A DNA stretch of 64,000 nt from Candidatus Nitrospira allomarina (GTDB taxonomy: Bacteria > Nitrospirota > Nitrospiria > Nitrospirales > UBA8639), in the NCBI RefSeq assembly GCF_032050975.1, contig NZ_CP116967.1:1175001-1239000 (forward strand). Reading direction: 5' to 3'. Made by a program: the position numbers and the translations under genes. The notes under the pieces were generated by a model. That model worked only from the letters and a program-made list of their open reading frames with translations. It was not told the DNA's origin and did no database searches. Below are positions 18,074 through 26,930 of this stretch, piece by piece. Within the stretch, counting starts at the first letter, position 1, and the number at the start of each line of letters is the position of its first letter.

Positions 18074-18153
18074 GGAACCAAACTCCTCCTCAAACATGCT
18101 TGGTTAATGATTTTGTGTAGCAGAGAGGGGAATGTCCCTCATAATCCAGCTGG

Positions 18154-18636
18154 CTAATCTACCACACCCTCATTCTTATGCACCACGATGGTACCCTGCA
18201 TCACATGGCCCGGTAAATCGCAAAAATAGGGAAACGTACCTGGACGCGATGGGATAAAAACAATGTCGGTTTGGCCTCGGGTGGGAAGCAAAACACGGCT
18301 GAGGCCTTCTTTGGAAAACTGTGGAGCACCACTTCCGCTGACATTCAGGTGGATGTCTGTCAGTAGGCCGATTGGCAGAAATGCATGCAGTTCCGAATCC
18401 AAGTTTTTGAGGACCAGCCGGGTTTTTTGCCCCACGGTGATTGAAAGGGTATTGGGGCTGAATTCCCGGGATTTAATATTGATGGTCACGACTGTTTCCT
18501 GGGGATCAGCGGCAGGAGCGAGACTGACCGGCGTTGCTCCCCGAACTGTACTCAAGCCTGGAGGTGCCAACACCGTGAGGCCCAGCATCAGAATACAGGC
18601 CTGAAATAATTTGAAAGAGGACAAGGGGACCATCAT
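18154..18636 (-). CDS. exported cupredoxin
   Basis: 160 residues with a signal peptide (FKLFQACILMLGLTVL). The mature part is a cupredoxin beta-barrel: SREFSPNTLSITVGQKTRLVLKN, a first His in SELHAFLP, and the C-terminal copper loop YFCDLPGHVMQG with Cys, His and Met. This is the type I/EfeO-like plastocyanin pattern for a blue or related copper site. It could carry electrons or bind copper in the periplasm. No ribosome site is visible; a TATAAT element on the minus strand ends 10 bases before the first ATG, which suggests a very short or absent leader. ATG at 18633 is an alternative start. Confidence 0.85.
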   Translation of the reverse strand: MMVPLSSFKLFQACILMLGLTVLAPPGLSTVRGATPVSLAPAADPQETVVTINIKSREFSPNTLSITVGQKTRLVLKNLDSELHAFLPIGLLTDIHLNVSGSGAPQFSKEGLSRVLLPTRGQTDIVFIPSRPGTFPYFCDLPGHVMQGTIVVHKNEGVVD

Positions 18637-18646
18637 AATTAGGCGT

Positions 18647-18652
18647 ATTATA
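18647..18652 (-). promoter_or_regulatory. candidate -10 element of cupredoxin gene
   Basis: A perfect TATAAT on the minus strand lies 10 bases before the first ATG. Transcription would start about 3 bases before the ATG. No good -35 was found at 17 bases. Confidence 0.4.
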
Positions 18653-18837
18653 CCGGTTGGCGATTCTGGCGCGAAACGAGCAGGAGGAATTGTTCGTCAA
18701 TTTCATGAAAAAGATGGCCCAGCCGTAAGTGAAAATATGTATAAATGGGAACAGATTTTGGTAGAGGAAAGCGGAAATCTTAAGATCGGGCCGAAACGAC
18801 CGAAAAATATGAGTATACATCAGGAGCTTGGTCCACT

Positions 18838-19029
18838 GTGCATCTCTTAGAATTATTTATCGGGCATGACCCTCTTTCGATGGTCATAGCCCTTGTGTTG
18901 GTTCTGAGCGTGCTGGCGTATGGATGGTTTGAGGTCCGTCGAACCGCACGCCTCCCTCATATCGGGATGGTCCTGATTAAAAACCGATTGAAGACGACCA
19001 GTAAAACCCCAGCTCCGCGCCGACAGTAA
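18838..19029 (+). CDS. possible small membrane protein
   Basis: 63 residues from a GTG, with AGGAG 11 bases upstream. One strong membrane helix (LSMVIALVLVLSVLAYGWF) is followed by a basic tail (RRTARLPHIG, KNRLKTTSKT), so the C-terminus would face the cytoplasm. Not recognised. Coding evidence is modest and the frame may be chance. Confidence 0.4.
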   Translation: MHLLELFIGHDPLSMVIALVLVLSVLAYGWFEVRRTARLPHIGMVLIKNRLKTTSKTPAPRRQ

Positions 19030-19198
19030 GCCTTCCCCAATCCCCTCGATTGCCGGCTTCCAACCAACAAACCCAGCTTTTGCGATCCCCTGTGTGCAGT
19101 TGTGACGTATATTTGTTTTCCGGCCAGAATCACACACTTCTCCGGTCCGCCATCATCCTGCAGCGGGATTTTCAGCATCAGACAAGGAGGAACGGTGT

Positions 19199-19405
19199 CT
19201 AGTAGGAGGCTGAAGAGGGAGAGAGTGTGGCGGTTGAAGGAGGGCGATGGCCAAGGTTTCGCGTGAATGCCTGGCGAAGGCGGATTCCATGATCGTGGCA
19301 GATCCCATGGGATTCCGGTTCATTAATTTCCCCAGACTCCACAGGGTTCCTTCCAAGAATTCCGGCCTTGCCTTCCTGTCGACACCATGCACAAATCCGA
19401 ATCAT
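19199..19405 (-). CDS. small Cys/His protein, candidate zinc-binding
   Basis: 68 residues. The N-terminus reads MIRICAWCRQEGKAG and a second motif SHGICHDHG follows about 30 residues later. This CxWC...SHGIC pattern recalls a short Cys-rich domain often attached to bacterial PAS or receiver proteins (CSWCK...SHGICPDC), here standing alone with His replacing the last Cys. GGAGA lies 4 bases before the ATG at 19405. It probably binds a metal; function is unknown. The frame is AT-flanked and isolated. Confidence 0.6.
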   Translation of the reverse strand: MIRICAWCRQEGKAGILGRNPVESGEINEPESHGICHDHGIRLRQAFTRNLGHRPPSTATLSPSSASY

Positions 19406-19782
19406 GCAATCTCCTTTTTTTTTCGAGGGCACACGAAACAATGGCGCACCCAATAAACATCAGCTTCCAGCAATAGTCTACTGCCTTATGGCAAAAGCAA
19501 TTATTGAACCTAGAAAAATATTAACCGTAATATATTGTATTTATTCATGTTTTTCAATTTTTAAAGAAATAAAAGATATGGTTGTTGAGAAAATACCACA
19601 CACAGTTGAATCGAAAGAGATACGGTTCTGAGTGAAGCGTTTTGCAGCAAATACTGAGATGTAGCATTTTTTGCCGAGTTTTTTAAGGCTTTTGCGATCA
19701 CCGTTGAATTTTCAAATGGGTCAACGTGATACAAAAATGTTTGTGGTTGCCCGACCCCGGCTAGGTCACGGATAATGAACTC
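19406..19782. other. intergenic, no gene seen
   Basis: 377 bases between the small Cys/His gene and selO, AT-rich in the middle (around 19490-19600). No promoter pair, repeat or RNA fold stood out. Confidence 0.5.
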
Positions 19783-21252
19783 ATGGCCAAATTAGAACAA
19801 CTCAAATTTCAGAACACCTATGCGGGCCTGCCTGATGTGTTTTATCAGCGGGTGAAACCAACGCCTTTTCCAAATCCCCACCTTGTAAGCGTGAACCCGG
19901 CCGCTGCCCAATTACTCGATATTGACCCCACGGAATGGACCCGTCGGGAGTTTGCCGAATATTTCTGCGGGGCCAAGCTGTTGCCTGGGAGCGATCCCAT
20001 TGCCATGTTGTATTCGGGGCATCAATTCGGGCATTACGTGCCGCAGCTCGGCGATGGGCGGGCCATTATGTTAGGTGAGGTGCGCAACCAAAACGGGGAG
20101 CGGTGGGAGTTGCAATTAAAAGGCGCAGGGCTCACGCGATTCTCACGTGACGGCGATGGCCGGGCGGTGATGCGTTCGACCATTCGGGAATATCTCTGTG
20201 GCGAAGCCATGCATGGGTTGGGCATTCCCACAACCCGCAGTTTATGTATTGTGGTCGGAGAAGAAATTGTCTGGCGGGAAACGCCGGAACCGGGAGCCAT
20301 GTTGCTCCGGATGGCGCCGACACATGTGCGGTTTGGCAGTTTTGAGGTGTTTTACTACCGCCGTCAACATGAATATCTGAAAACTCTGGCAAACTATGTC
20401 ATCGAATATCATTATCCGCATTTGGTCGGATCGGAGAATCCCTACGCCAGACTGCTACATGAGGTGGCGGTTCGCACCGGGCAGCTCGTGGCCCAATGGC
20501 AGGCCGTGGGGTGGGCACATGGTGTTCTGAATACCGATAACATGTCGATCCTGGGGTTGACGCTGGATTACGGTCCGTTCGGATTTATGGAACGCTACGA
20601 TCCAACGTTCATCTGTAATCATTCAGACCATCACGGCCGGTATTCCTTCCAAAACCAGCCCGACATCGGTTTTTGGAATATTCGGGCGCTGGCAAGAGCC
20701 CTGTCACCGTTAGTGGATCAAGACGCAGTCAACGGCATTCCGGAAATCTATGAAAAAGCAATGCTGGCGAAGTATGCCGAATTGATGCGGGCCAAGCTGG
20801 GGTTTGTCGAAGCGCACGCGGGAGACGACAAACTTGTGACCGATCTGTTGAACCTCATGGACTCCAGCCGGGTGGATTACACCAACTTGTTCCGGGGATT
20901 GGGAGCCGTTCGCCAGGAGAGGTCGTCAGCGCCGGACGCACTACGGGACCAATTCCTTCATCGGGAAGCGTTTGACGATTGGACCGCACGATATCGGGAA
21001 CGGCTTCGGGCCGAAAAAAGCGATGATGAAGAGCGCCAAGCCAGAATGGATCAGGTGAATCCCAAGTACATCCTTCGAAATCATCTCGCACAACAGGCCA
21101 TTAGCCAGGCGGTTCAGCAGAAGGACTATTCTGAAATTGATCGATTATTGAATCTGCTGGGCGATCCGTTTACTAACCGCCCCGGCATGGAATCCTATGC
21201 TGTGCCTCCGCCTTCCGGCGAACCACCGATTATCGTTTCGTGCTCTTCGTGA
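19783..21252 (+). CDS. selO: SelO/YdiU protein AMPylase
   Basis: 489 residues, the normal length for SelO pseudokinases, which transfer AMP from ATP to Ser, Thr or Tyr of target proteins and help in redox stress. Visible marks: [14 protein letters not shown] at the start, [69 protein letters not shown], and the metal-binding [23 protein letters not shown]. The C-terminus ends CSS, the position where some homologues carry selenocysteine; here it is Cys. The ATG at 19783 fits the family start. Confidence 0.95.
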   Translation: MAKLEQLKFQNTYAGLPDVFYQRVKPTPFPNPHLVSVNPAAAQLLDIDPTEWTRREFAEYFCGAKLLPGSDPIAMLYSGHQFGHYVPQLGDGRAIMLGEVRNQNGERWELQLKGAGLTRFSRDGDGRAVMRSTIREYLCGEAMHGLGIPTTRSLCIVVGEEIVWRETPEPGAMLLRMAPTHVRFGSFEVFYYRRQHEYLKTLANYVIEYHYPHLVGSENPYARLLHEVAVRTGQLVAQWQAVGWAHGVLNTDNMSILGLTLDYGPFGFMERYDPTFICNHSDHHGRYSFQNQPDIGFWNIRALARALSPLVDQDAVNGIPEIYEKAMLAKYAELMRAKLGFVEAHAGDDKLVTDLLNLMDSSRVDYTNLFRGLGAVRQERSSAPDALRDQFLHREAFDDWTARYRERLRAEKSDDEERQARMDQVNPKYILRNHLAQQAISQAVQQKDYSEIDRLLNLLGDPFTNRPGMESYAVPPPSGEPPIIVSCSS

Positions 21253-21325
21253 ACAATTCAACAACAATATAGGTCAAACCTGGTCGGGGATTTCCAATCA
21301 TCCGTCATGGGAAGGGAGTGTCATC

Positions 21326-22114
21326 ATGAATCTGGAACTGAACGGTAAAAAGGTCTTGGTGACAGCTTCATCAGGGGGCATCGGGCTGGAAATCGCGCGT
21401 GCTCTCGCCGCCGAGGGCGCTACAGTCGTGATTAACGGTCGAACGCAGGCCGGCGTGGAGCAAGCTATGGCGGAGCTCCGAGCCGATCTTCCCGATGGAG
21501 AAATGATTCCTCTTGTGGCTGACAACGGAACTGCCGCCGGGTGCAATCTCACCATCTCCCATGTGCCCGAGGTCGATATTCTGGTCAACAATCTCGGCAT
21601 CTACGAGGCTGTCGGATTTTTCGAGGAAACGGATCAGGCGTGGCAGGAGATGTTCGAAGTCAATATCATGAGCGGCGTGCGGCTCGCCCGCCATTACCTC
21701 CACGGCATGCTTGAACGTGGCCACGGGCGTGTGGTCTTCATATCAAGCGAATCGGGCGTCTCTCCGGCTCCCGAAATGGCACACTACAGCGCAACCAAAA
21801 CCATGCAATTAAGCATCGCACGCTCATTGGCCGAACTCACCAAAGGGACGGAGGTCACGGTCAATTCAGTGCTCCCCGGTCCCACCCGCACGGAAAGCGT
21901 GGAGAGGTTTATCCGGAACATATTTCCTGATCTTACGCCCGCGGAAGCCGGACGCCGTTTTATGTTGGAGAATCGCCCGACCTCCCTGATCGGTCGGCTG
22001 ATTGATCCAAAAGAAATAGGAGAGATTGTGGCGTTCGTCTGTAGTGCCCGCGCCTCGGTGATCAATGGGTCTTGCATCCGGGCCGAAGGCGGCCTCGTGC
22101 GTACGGTCTTTTGA
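21326..22114 (+). CDS. short-chain dehydrogenase/reductase
   Basis: 262 residues of the classical SDR fold. The cofactor motif is [13 protein letters not shown], followed by LVNNLGIY, the catalytic Ser in FISSESGVS, and YSATK (Tyr and Lys of the YxxxK pair). The C-terminus has the usual [11 protein letters not shown]. The ATG at 21326 is preceded by GGGAG; a longer frame runs back into selO and is less likely. Substrate cannot be read. It follows selO by 73 bases and may share its transcript. Confidence 0.9.
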   Translation: MNLELNGKKVLVTASSGGIGLEIARALAAEGATVVINGRTQAGVEQAMAELRADLPDGEMIPLVADNGTAAGCNLTISHVPEVDILVNNLGIYEAVGFFEETDQAWQEMFEVNIMSGVRLARHYLHGMLERGHGRVVFISSESGVSPAPEMAHYSATKTMQLSIARSLAELTKGTEVTVNSVLPGPTRTESVERFIRNIFPDLTPAEAGRRFMLENRPTSLIGRLIDPKEIGEIVAFVCSARASVINGSCIRAEGGLVRTVF

Positions 22115-22233
22115 TGGAACAAGCCAATAAGCAAAAAGACCTCTTCGAAAAATCCTTGGGTGTAATCAGGAATACAACAGAAGCTGCAATCCCTTTCTTG
22201 GTAAGGAGTGGGCTGAGGAGATAGAGTAATTCT

Positions 22234-22917
22234 ATGCGCATGATTCTTCTTTTTCTCCTGCTCATGATTATCGTGTTGGGACCCCAACTGTGGGTGTGGT
22301 GGGTCTTCCGCCAATATCGTCAACACCGTGAGGATCTTGGAGGAACGGGAGGGGAATTAGCGCGGCATTTGCTCAATCGGTTTGGTCTGCAACAGGTGCG
22401 CGTGGAACCCACGCCGATGGGAGACCATTACAATCCCGAAACCAAAGTCGTCGGTTTGAACCCACAGCATTACAACGGTAGATCCCTCACAGCGGCCGTT
22501 ATCGCAGCGCATGAAGTCGGCCATGCTTTGCAAGATCATGAGGGCTATACCCTCTTGAAAGATCGAACTCATTTGATCAAATTTGCGCAGAAAGCCGAAA
22601 AGGCCGGGTCCTATCTGATGCTGGGCATTCCTGTCCTGGCTGGAGTGACCCGGATTCCTGCAGTAGGTCTTGCCGTCTTAGCCGTGGCGATCGGGACCAT
22701 GAGCGTCTCCGCAATGGTGCATCTCATCACCTTACCCGTGGAATGGAATGCCAGTTTTCGACGGGCCCTGCCGATCCTCAGAGAAGGCGGCTACCTGGCA
22801 CCTCCGGATTTGCATGGCGCCAAACGTATCCTCACTGCTGCCGCCCTCACCTATGTCGCTTCCTCACTCTTCAGCCTGGTGAATATGTGGCGGTGGATTC
22901 GCCTCGTCAGGCGGTAA
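22234..22917 (+). CDS. YugP-type membrane zinc metalloprotease
   Basis: 227 residues. An N-terminal membrane helix (MILLFLLLMIIVLGPQLWVWW) precedes the peptidase part with DHYNPETKVVGLN and the zinc motif HEVGHALQ (about 93-100). Two more hydrophobic segments (MLGIPVLAGVTRIPAVGLAVLAVAIG and TYVASSLFSLVNMW) flank the LPVEWNASFRRAL motif of the YugP (Zn_peptidase_2) family. The substrate is unknown. A decayed copy of its C-terminal part lies 300 bases downstream. Confidence 0.9.
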   Translation: MRMILLFLLLMIIVLGPQLWVWWVFRQYRQHREDLGGTGGELARHLLNRFGLQQVRVEPTPMGDHYNPETKVVGLNPQHYNGRSLTAAVIAAHEVGHALQDHEGYTLLKDRTHLIKFAQKAEKAGSYLMLGIPVLAGVTRIPAVGLAVLAVAIGTMSVSAMVHLITLPVEWNASFRRALPILREGGYLAPPDLHGAKRILTAAALTYVASSLFSLVNMWRWIRLVRR

Positions 22918-23228
22918 TTCTCAGTAGGGACGTCTTCCGGATACGCTTCGGTCCTGTAACCAAACGAAATCCTACCTTTCTTCTTAGATCCTCCGGCCAG
23001 TAAAACGACCTCATCAACAGCCAAGAGCGTGGCCGAATTTACCAATCTTTGATTAGAACCCAGATTCCTAAAAAAATTAATGAGTAGAGGCCGCATCCTA
23101 GCAAAAGAACTTTTGGAGGGACCCAGGAAATAACGAAACGTTGCAGTGAGCTATTGGTGCTGTTAGGACTATGAAGAGTGAAAAGGTGCCGAACAAACTC
23201 ACCAATGGAGGATCATTCCCATTTCAAA
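22918..23228. other. intergenic between protease and its remnant
   Basis: 311 bases without a supported gene. Short frames exist on both strands but none carries a recognisable domain or ribosome site. Confidence 0.5.
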
Positions 23229-23384
23229 CCCGTGGAATGAAATGCCACGTTTCGTCGGGTCCTTTTCATTCTGGATAAAGACGGCTACCTGGCCCCTACG
23301 GATTTGCACGAAGCGAAGCGTATCTTCACCCTCGTCTCCCTCACCAATGTCGCCTCCTCACTCTTCAACCTGGTGAACTTGTAG
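23229..23384 (+). pseudogene. second, broken C-terminus of YugP protease
   Basis: One frame reads PVE-stop-NATFRRVLFILDKDGYLAP, then TDLHEAKRIF, then VASSLFNLVNL and a stop. It matches the end of the intact YugP gene (LPVEWNASFRRALPILREGGYLAP, DLHGAKRIL, VASSLFSLVNMW). The Trp codon after PVE is now TGA. It is the tail of a lost paralogue or of a local duplication. Confidence 0.85.
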
Positions 23385-23567
23385 CGAGAGTTCCGCCTGG
23401 TTGAGATACCTTCGACGGGTCGTTCAATACCCCTGTGATCTAGGTCGATGGTAATCTTAGAAAACGGTTTCCAACTCCAGTAGGTGAACGGCTAGTCCGA
23501 ATATTGAAAAATCTTTTTAAGAGGTCCACGTACCCAGGAGCTAAAATCCGATTTACCAAAACACAGG

Positions 23568-24122
23568 GCTATCCGGTTTTTTGCGGAAAAAGCCCATGCG
23601 ATAATATTTCTTGCAAAAACTTTAGAAGAAAAGGGGGTGATATCTTGTTCTTTTTATACGCATACAGTCGATGTTACTCTGACCGAGGCTGGGTGGGGCA
23701 GAATTGCTGAACTGGAGAAGGGTGAAACGCGGAAGGAATCAAAACAGGCTTTTGTGCAATGTGGTTTGACCGATCCTTGGAAACTGCCTGGCAGAAGGGT
23801 TACAAATGACGATTAATGAAACGGGATATAAGGCCATGCGAACTGATCTCCAAGAACACAACGAAAAAATATGTGATTCTATAATAGCTGAGATTCGGAA
23901 AAGCCGATTTCTCGGGGCGGACTTCATCGGTCATCGTGGGGGTGTCTACTTCGAGTTTGGATTTGCGAAGGGACAGAGGATGAAGTGATTTGGACATGTC
24001 GAGATATCGATTTGGGAAATACCCATTTCGATATCTGCCACTATAATCACATTGTATGGAAGGACGAGAAGGATCTGTTCGAAAAGTTGAAGCGTCCCAT
24101 TGAGGCGACGATCCCTATGTAG
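23568..24122 (+). pseudogene. frameshifted deoxyribosyltransferase-like gene
   Basis: Reading through three frameshifts gives a recognisable protein: FFAEKAHAIIFLAKTLEEKG, VDVTLTEAGWGRIAELEKG, KQAFV, then MWFDRSLETAWQKGYK, TINETGYKAMRTDLQEHN, SRFLGADFIGHRGGVYFEFGF and VIWTCRDIDLGNTHFDICHYNHIVW, ending at a TAG. This pattern (AFVAMWFD, ADFTGHRGGVYFEAGFA, VIWTCR, QYNHIVW) is that of a widespread family related to nucleoside 2-deoxyribosyltransferases. Breaks fall near 23753, 23808 and 23985. The 5' end is unclear. No intact copy is in the window. Confidence 0.85.
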
Positions 24123-24242
24123 TCAGGATACTTAAAACGTATTACGAGATCCCCATGGATATTTCGTAAGGACGAACAACGTTTCCAATGTACAAAATAC
24201 GCCTCCCGTATCTCAATCGTCTTAGATTGTAACACTTTCGGA

Positions 24243-24462
24243 GCTGTGGACCCACGGTCATTCGACGCGGCCTATTGAAGACTTCATCGGGCCTCTCCAG
24301 ACGCACGACCTTCACATAATGGCCGATGCCCGGACGATCCCGTTTTTCCTGTGGCAAATCCTCAGTTCCATCAGAAGACTCTTGCGCAGAGTCTCGGGAA
24401 ACAGGGCTGTCTTCATGTCCTGGTCGCAGGATAGCCGGCCGCCAATAAGGAGGGACGTTCAT
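24243..24462 (+). pseudogene. DUF488 remnant
   Basis: DNA and protein both resemble the intact DUF488 gene at 26025: WTHGHSTRPIEDFIGPLQTH against WTIGHSTRPIEELVGLLQSH, then ADARTIPF against VDVRTIPF, and later out of frame. The end runs into the 3' end of the Sel1-repeat gene on the other strand. Confidence 0.75.
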
Positions 24463-24468
24463 GCTTAC

Positions 24469-25764
24469 CTATTGGCAATAGCCGCCGCTTGAAGAATTGC
24501 GGCCCATCCAGACTCCGCCGGCGAAGTTACATGAGGATTCGTTTGTGGCCTTTCCCCTTTCGGCCTGGCGTGCACGAGCTTCAGCTTCCATTTGGTCAAA
24601 TTCCTTTCCTTTTTCTCGCATGTATGCCAACCGTTCGTTGTTGTTGCGAAAAGTGACGCCGACGGGATCGGCCGGGCAGCGTAGAAATCCAAGCGTCTTC
24701 TGCTCTTCCTCATTTCGGAAGCCGATGCAGTTGGTGTAATTGTTGAGCCAGCGTGCCCAATAGTTTCCATCCGGATGTCCAAGGCTGGCGGCTTTCTTAA
24801 ACGTTTCGATCGCTAGTGCCCGGTTTTGCGGCACGCCCATGCCGAATTCATACATGCGACCCAAAGCGAACGCTCCATCCTTATACTTCGGTGCGCTCAG
24901 GGAATAAAGGCGAAACGCCTCAGCCCAATTCTCCCCCACACCCTTTCCCAATTCGTACATGAGGCCGAGCGTTTTCTGACCGATGGCATTCCCCTGATCT
25001 GCGGATTTTCGATACCACGCCACAGCCTGGCTTTCGTTTTTTGGGACACCTTCCCCAAATTCGTATTGGACACCGAGCGCGAGCTGGCATTGGTCGTTGC
25101 CCATGTCCGCGCATTGGCGATACAGCTTGGCGGCCTTTTCGAATTGCTTCTGTTTGTAGGCCCGATAGGCTTCCTCTTTGATGCTCTGCCCGGCTTTGGG
25201 ATGCAAGCGATCCTGTTCGTGCTTTTCAATAAATTTCGGTGCGGCCTTGTCTCCCATCGCCGCAGCCTTTTCCAAAAGTTCCTTCACCTTGGATTCGTCG
25301 TGCGGTACGCCTAAGCCGAGGCGGAATAATTCCGCCAGGCGCCGAACGGCTGCAGGGTTTCCATTGTCCATGCCTTTTTGATACCACCTGGCGGCAGTAG
25401 CGGGGTTTTCTGGAATTCCGTTTCCCTTTTCATAGAGGATGCCTAGGACCAGCGGCGCCCGCTGGTCGCCCCCGTTGGCGGCTTTTTCCAACCAGGGGAG
25501 CGCTTTATTGATATCATGTTGCACGTAGAGGTGAATCGCTCCGGCGCAGAACATGGAGTCCACCTTGCCGGATTTCCCCGCGACAAGATGGCTCTGCAAG
25601 GCGATGCCGGCCGGTGATTTTCCAAGACAGTCTTCTTGAAACGAGCCAGCGGCAAAGAGAGGACTTCCGGACAATATTCCGCCCAGCACGAACCACGACA
25701 GCAATAATTGGTGCGCGTGGACAGAAGAAAAAACAGAGACGCAGGAGGAAAAGGGTATCCGCAT
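24469..25764 (-). CDS. exported Sel1-repeat protein
   Basis: 431 residues with a signal peptide (about 20-40, ending near LFAAGS). It has at least six Sel1-like/TPR repeats of about 36 residues, for example APLVLGILYEKGNGIPENPATAARWYQKG, LALGVQYEFGEGVPKNESQAVAWYRKSADQG and FALGRMYEFGMGVPQNRALAIETF. A low-complexity charged stretch and a Cys-bearing tail (SSCNFAGGVWMGRNSSSGGYC) end it. AGGAGG lies 6 bases before the ATG. Sel1 proteins act as binding scaffolds; the partner here is unknown. Confidence 0.9.
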   Translation of the reverse strand: MRIPFSSCVSVFSSVHAHQLLLSWFVLGGILSGSPLFAAGSFQEDCLGKSPAGIALQSHLVAGKSGKVDSMFCAGAIHLYVQHDINKALPWLEKAANGGDQRAPLVLGILYEKGNGIPENPATAARWYQKGMDNGNPAAVRRLAELFRLGLGVPHDESKVKELLEKAAAMGDKAAPKFIEKHEQDRLHPKAGQSIKEEAYRAYKQKQFEKAAKLYRQCADMGNDQCQLALGVQYEFGEGVPKNESQAVAWYRKSADQGNAIGQKTLGLMYELGKGVGENWAEAFRLYSLSAPKYKDGAFALGRMYEFGMGVPQNRALAIETFKKAASLGHPDGNYWARWLNNYTNCIGFRNEEEQKTLGFLRCPADPVGVTFRNNNERLAYMREKGKEFDQMEAEARARQAERGKATNESSCNFAGGVWMGRNSSSGGYCQ

Positions 25765-26024
25765 AGGGGACCTCCTGGGAAGGAAGGAGAATGAGCCAAA
25801 GATTACAGCCGGATATTAAAGGTGTCAATGCAATCCGTTTGATAAGCAGTTACATCAGAATGGCCGGTTGTTCTCCGGAAAAACACGAGAGCCAGGGGAG
25901 TGTGACGCGCTGGCCCTTCTTCTTCCATGGCGGATAAGATGATATCGTGCCTCTTCTATCTTTCCTGGTTCTAATAAACAGACGGTCAAAGCATTCCTAC
26001 GAATGCTGGTGGAAATTTTGAACG

Positions 26025-26639
26025 ATGGAGATTGACCAGCCCTCTGGACTCAGCAAGCCTGGCGACACTCACTCGCCTGAGACACCCGTGTCTCCGGTGT
26101 TGTGGACCATCGGTCATTCGACACGGCCTATTGAGGAATTGGTCGGGCTTCTTCAATCGCATGGCATTCAATTGTTGGTGGACGTCAGAACGATTCCGTT
26201 TTCACGGCGCAATCCGCAGTTTCACCAGAAGACTCTGGCCCAGAGTCTTCGTGAAGCCGGGTTGCAGTATCGCCACATGCCGGAGTTGGGAGGTCGGAGG
26301 AAAACCCGCCAGGATTCGGTAAATGTGGGATGGCGGAATGCGGGTTTCCGAGGTTACGCGGATTATATGCAAACTCAAAAGTTTTGGGGTGGGCTGGAGG
26401 AACTGGTGAATATCGGACAGCAGTCACCATCAGCCGTGATGTGCGCGGAAGCGGTGCCCTGGCGCTGCCACCGGACGCTCATAGCAGATGCATTGGTCAT
26501 CCGTGGTTGGACGGTCCACCACATCATTTCGGCAAGTTCTCTCAAAACGCACGCACTCACGCCCTTTGCCAAGCCTGACGCAGGTCGCCTCACTTACCCC
26601 TCTGAAGCCTCCTCGGAATCGACTCTCCGACTATTCTAA
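26025..26639 (+). CDS. DUF488 family protein
   Basis: 204 residues. The DUF488 marks are WTIGHSTRPIEELVGLLQSHG near the N-terminus, LVDVRTIPFSRRNPQF, the RHMPELGGRR motif, GFRGYADYM and CAEAVPWRCHR (about 140-151) with a paired Cys. The biochemical role of the family is not settled. The C-terminal 30 residues are low in conservation. No strong ribosome site is seen before the ATG. A decayed paralogue lies 1.6 kb upstream on the same strand with the Sel1 gene between them in reverse. Confidence 0.88.
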   Translation: MEIDQPSGLSKPGDTHSPETPVSPVLWTIGHSTRPIEELVGLLQSHGIQLLVDVRTIPFSRRNPQFHQKTLAQSLREAGLQYRHMPELGGRRKTRQDSVNVGWRNAGFRGYADYMQTQKFWGGLEELVNIGQQSPSAVMCAEAVPWRCHRTLIADALVIRGWTVHHIISASSLKTHALTPFAKPDAGRLTYPSEASSESTLRLF

Positions 26640-26870
26640 GGGAAGGCTGAAGTTTCTCACGTACACTTGCCAGCCTCAGGTATATCGCTTATTTGTCCCC
26701 TTCATACCTTACATCTTCCACGTGAATAGACATCATGTCCTGGTGAGATGGATCCCTTAGAACATATGAGCTTTCAGTACTTGCTAGGCGAGGGACTTTA
26801 CAGATTGGAATGACCCTTCCCTGCAGATAAGCGTTTTTTTTTAAGACCACGCACGTACTGACCCTCGGGC

Positions 26871-26902
26871 ACCTGTGTCCCTGATTGTTCAGGGGCACAG
26901 GT
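26871..26902 (-). terminator. 14-bp stem-loop after outer-membrane protein gene
   Basis: ACCTGTGTCCCTGA and TCAGGGGCACAGGT pair with one G-U and a TTGT loop, 29 bases after the outer-membrane protein stop. A stem sharing ACCTGTGCCCCTGA occurs at 29443-29473. Confidence 0.55.
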
Positions 26903-26930
26903 TTAGAGGGAGGAAACTCCGGATAGAAGT

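Noticed and set aside
18611-18850. 79-codon plus-strand frame before the small membrane protein
   Set aside because: Overlaps the cupredoxin start and its promoter; composition is not protein-like.
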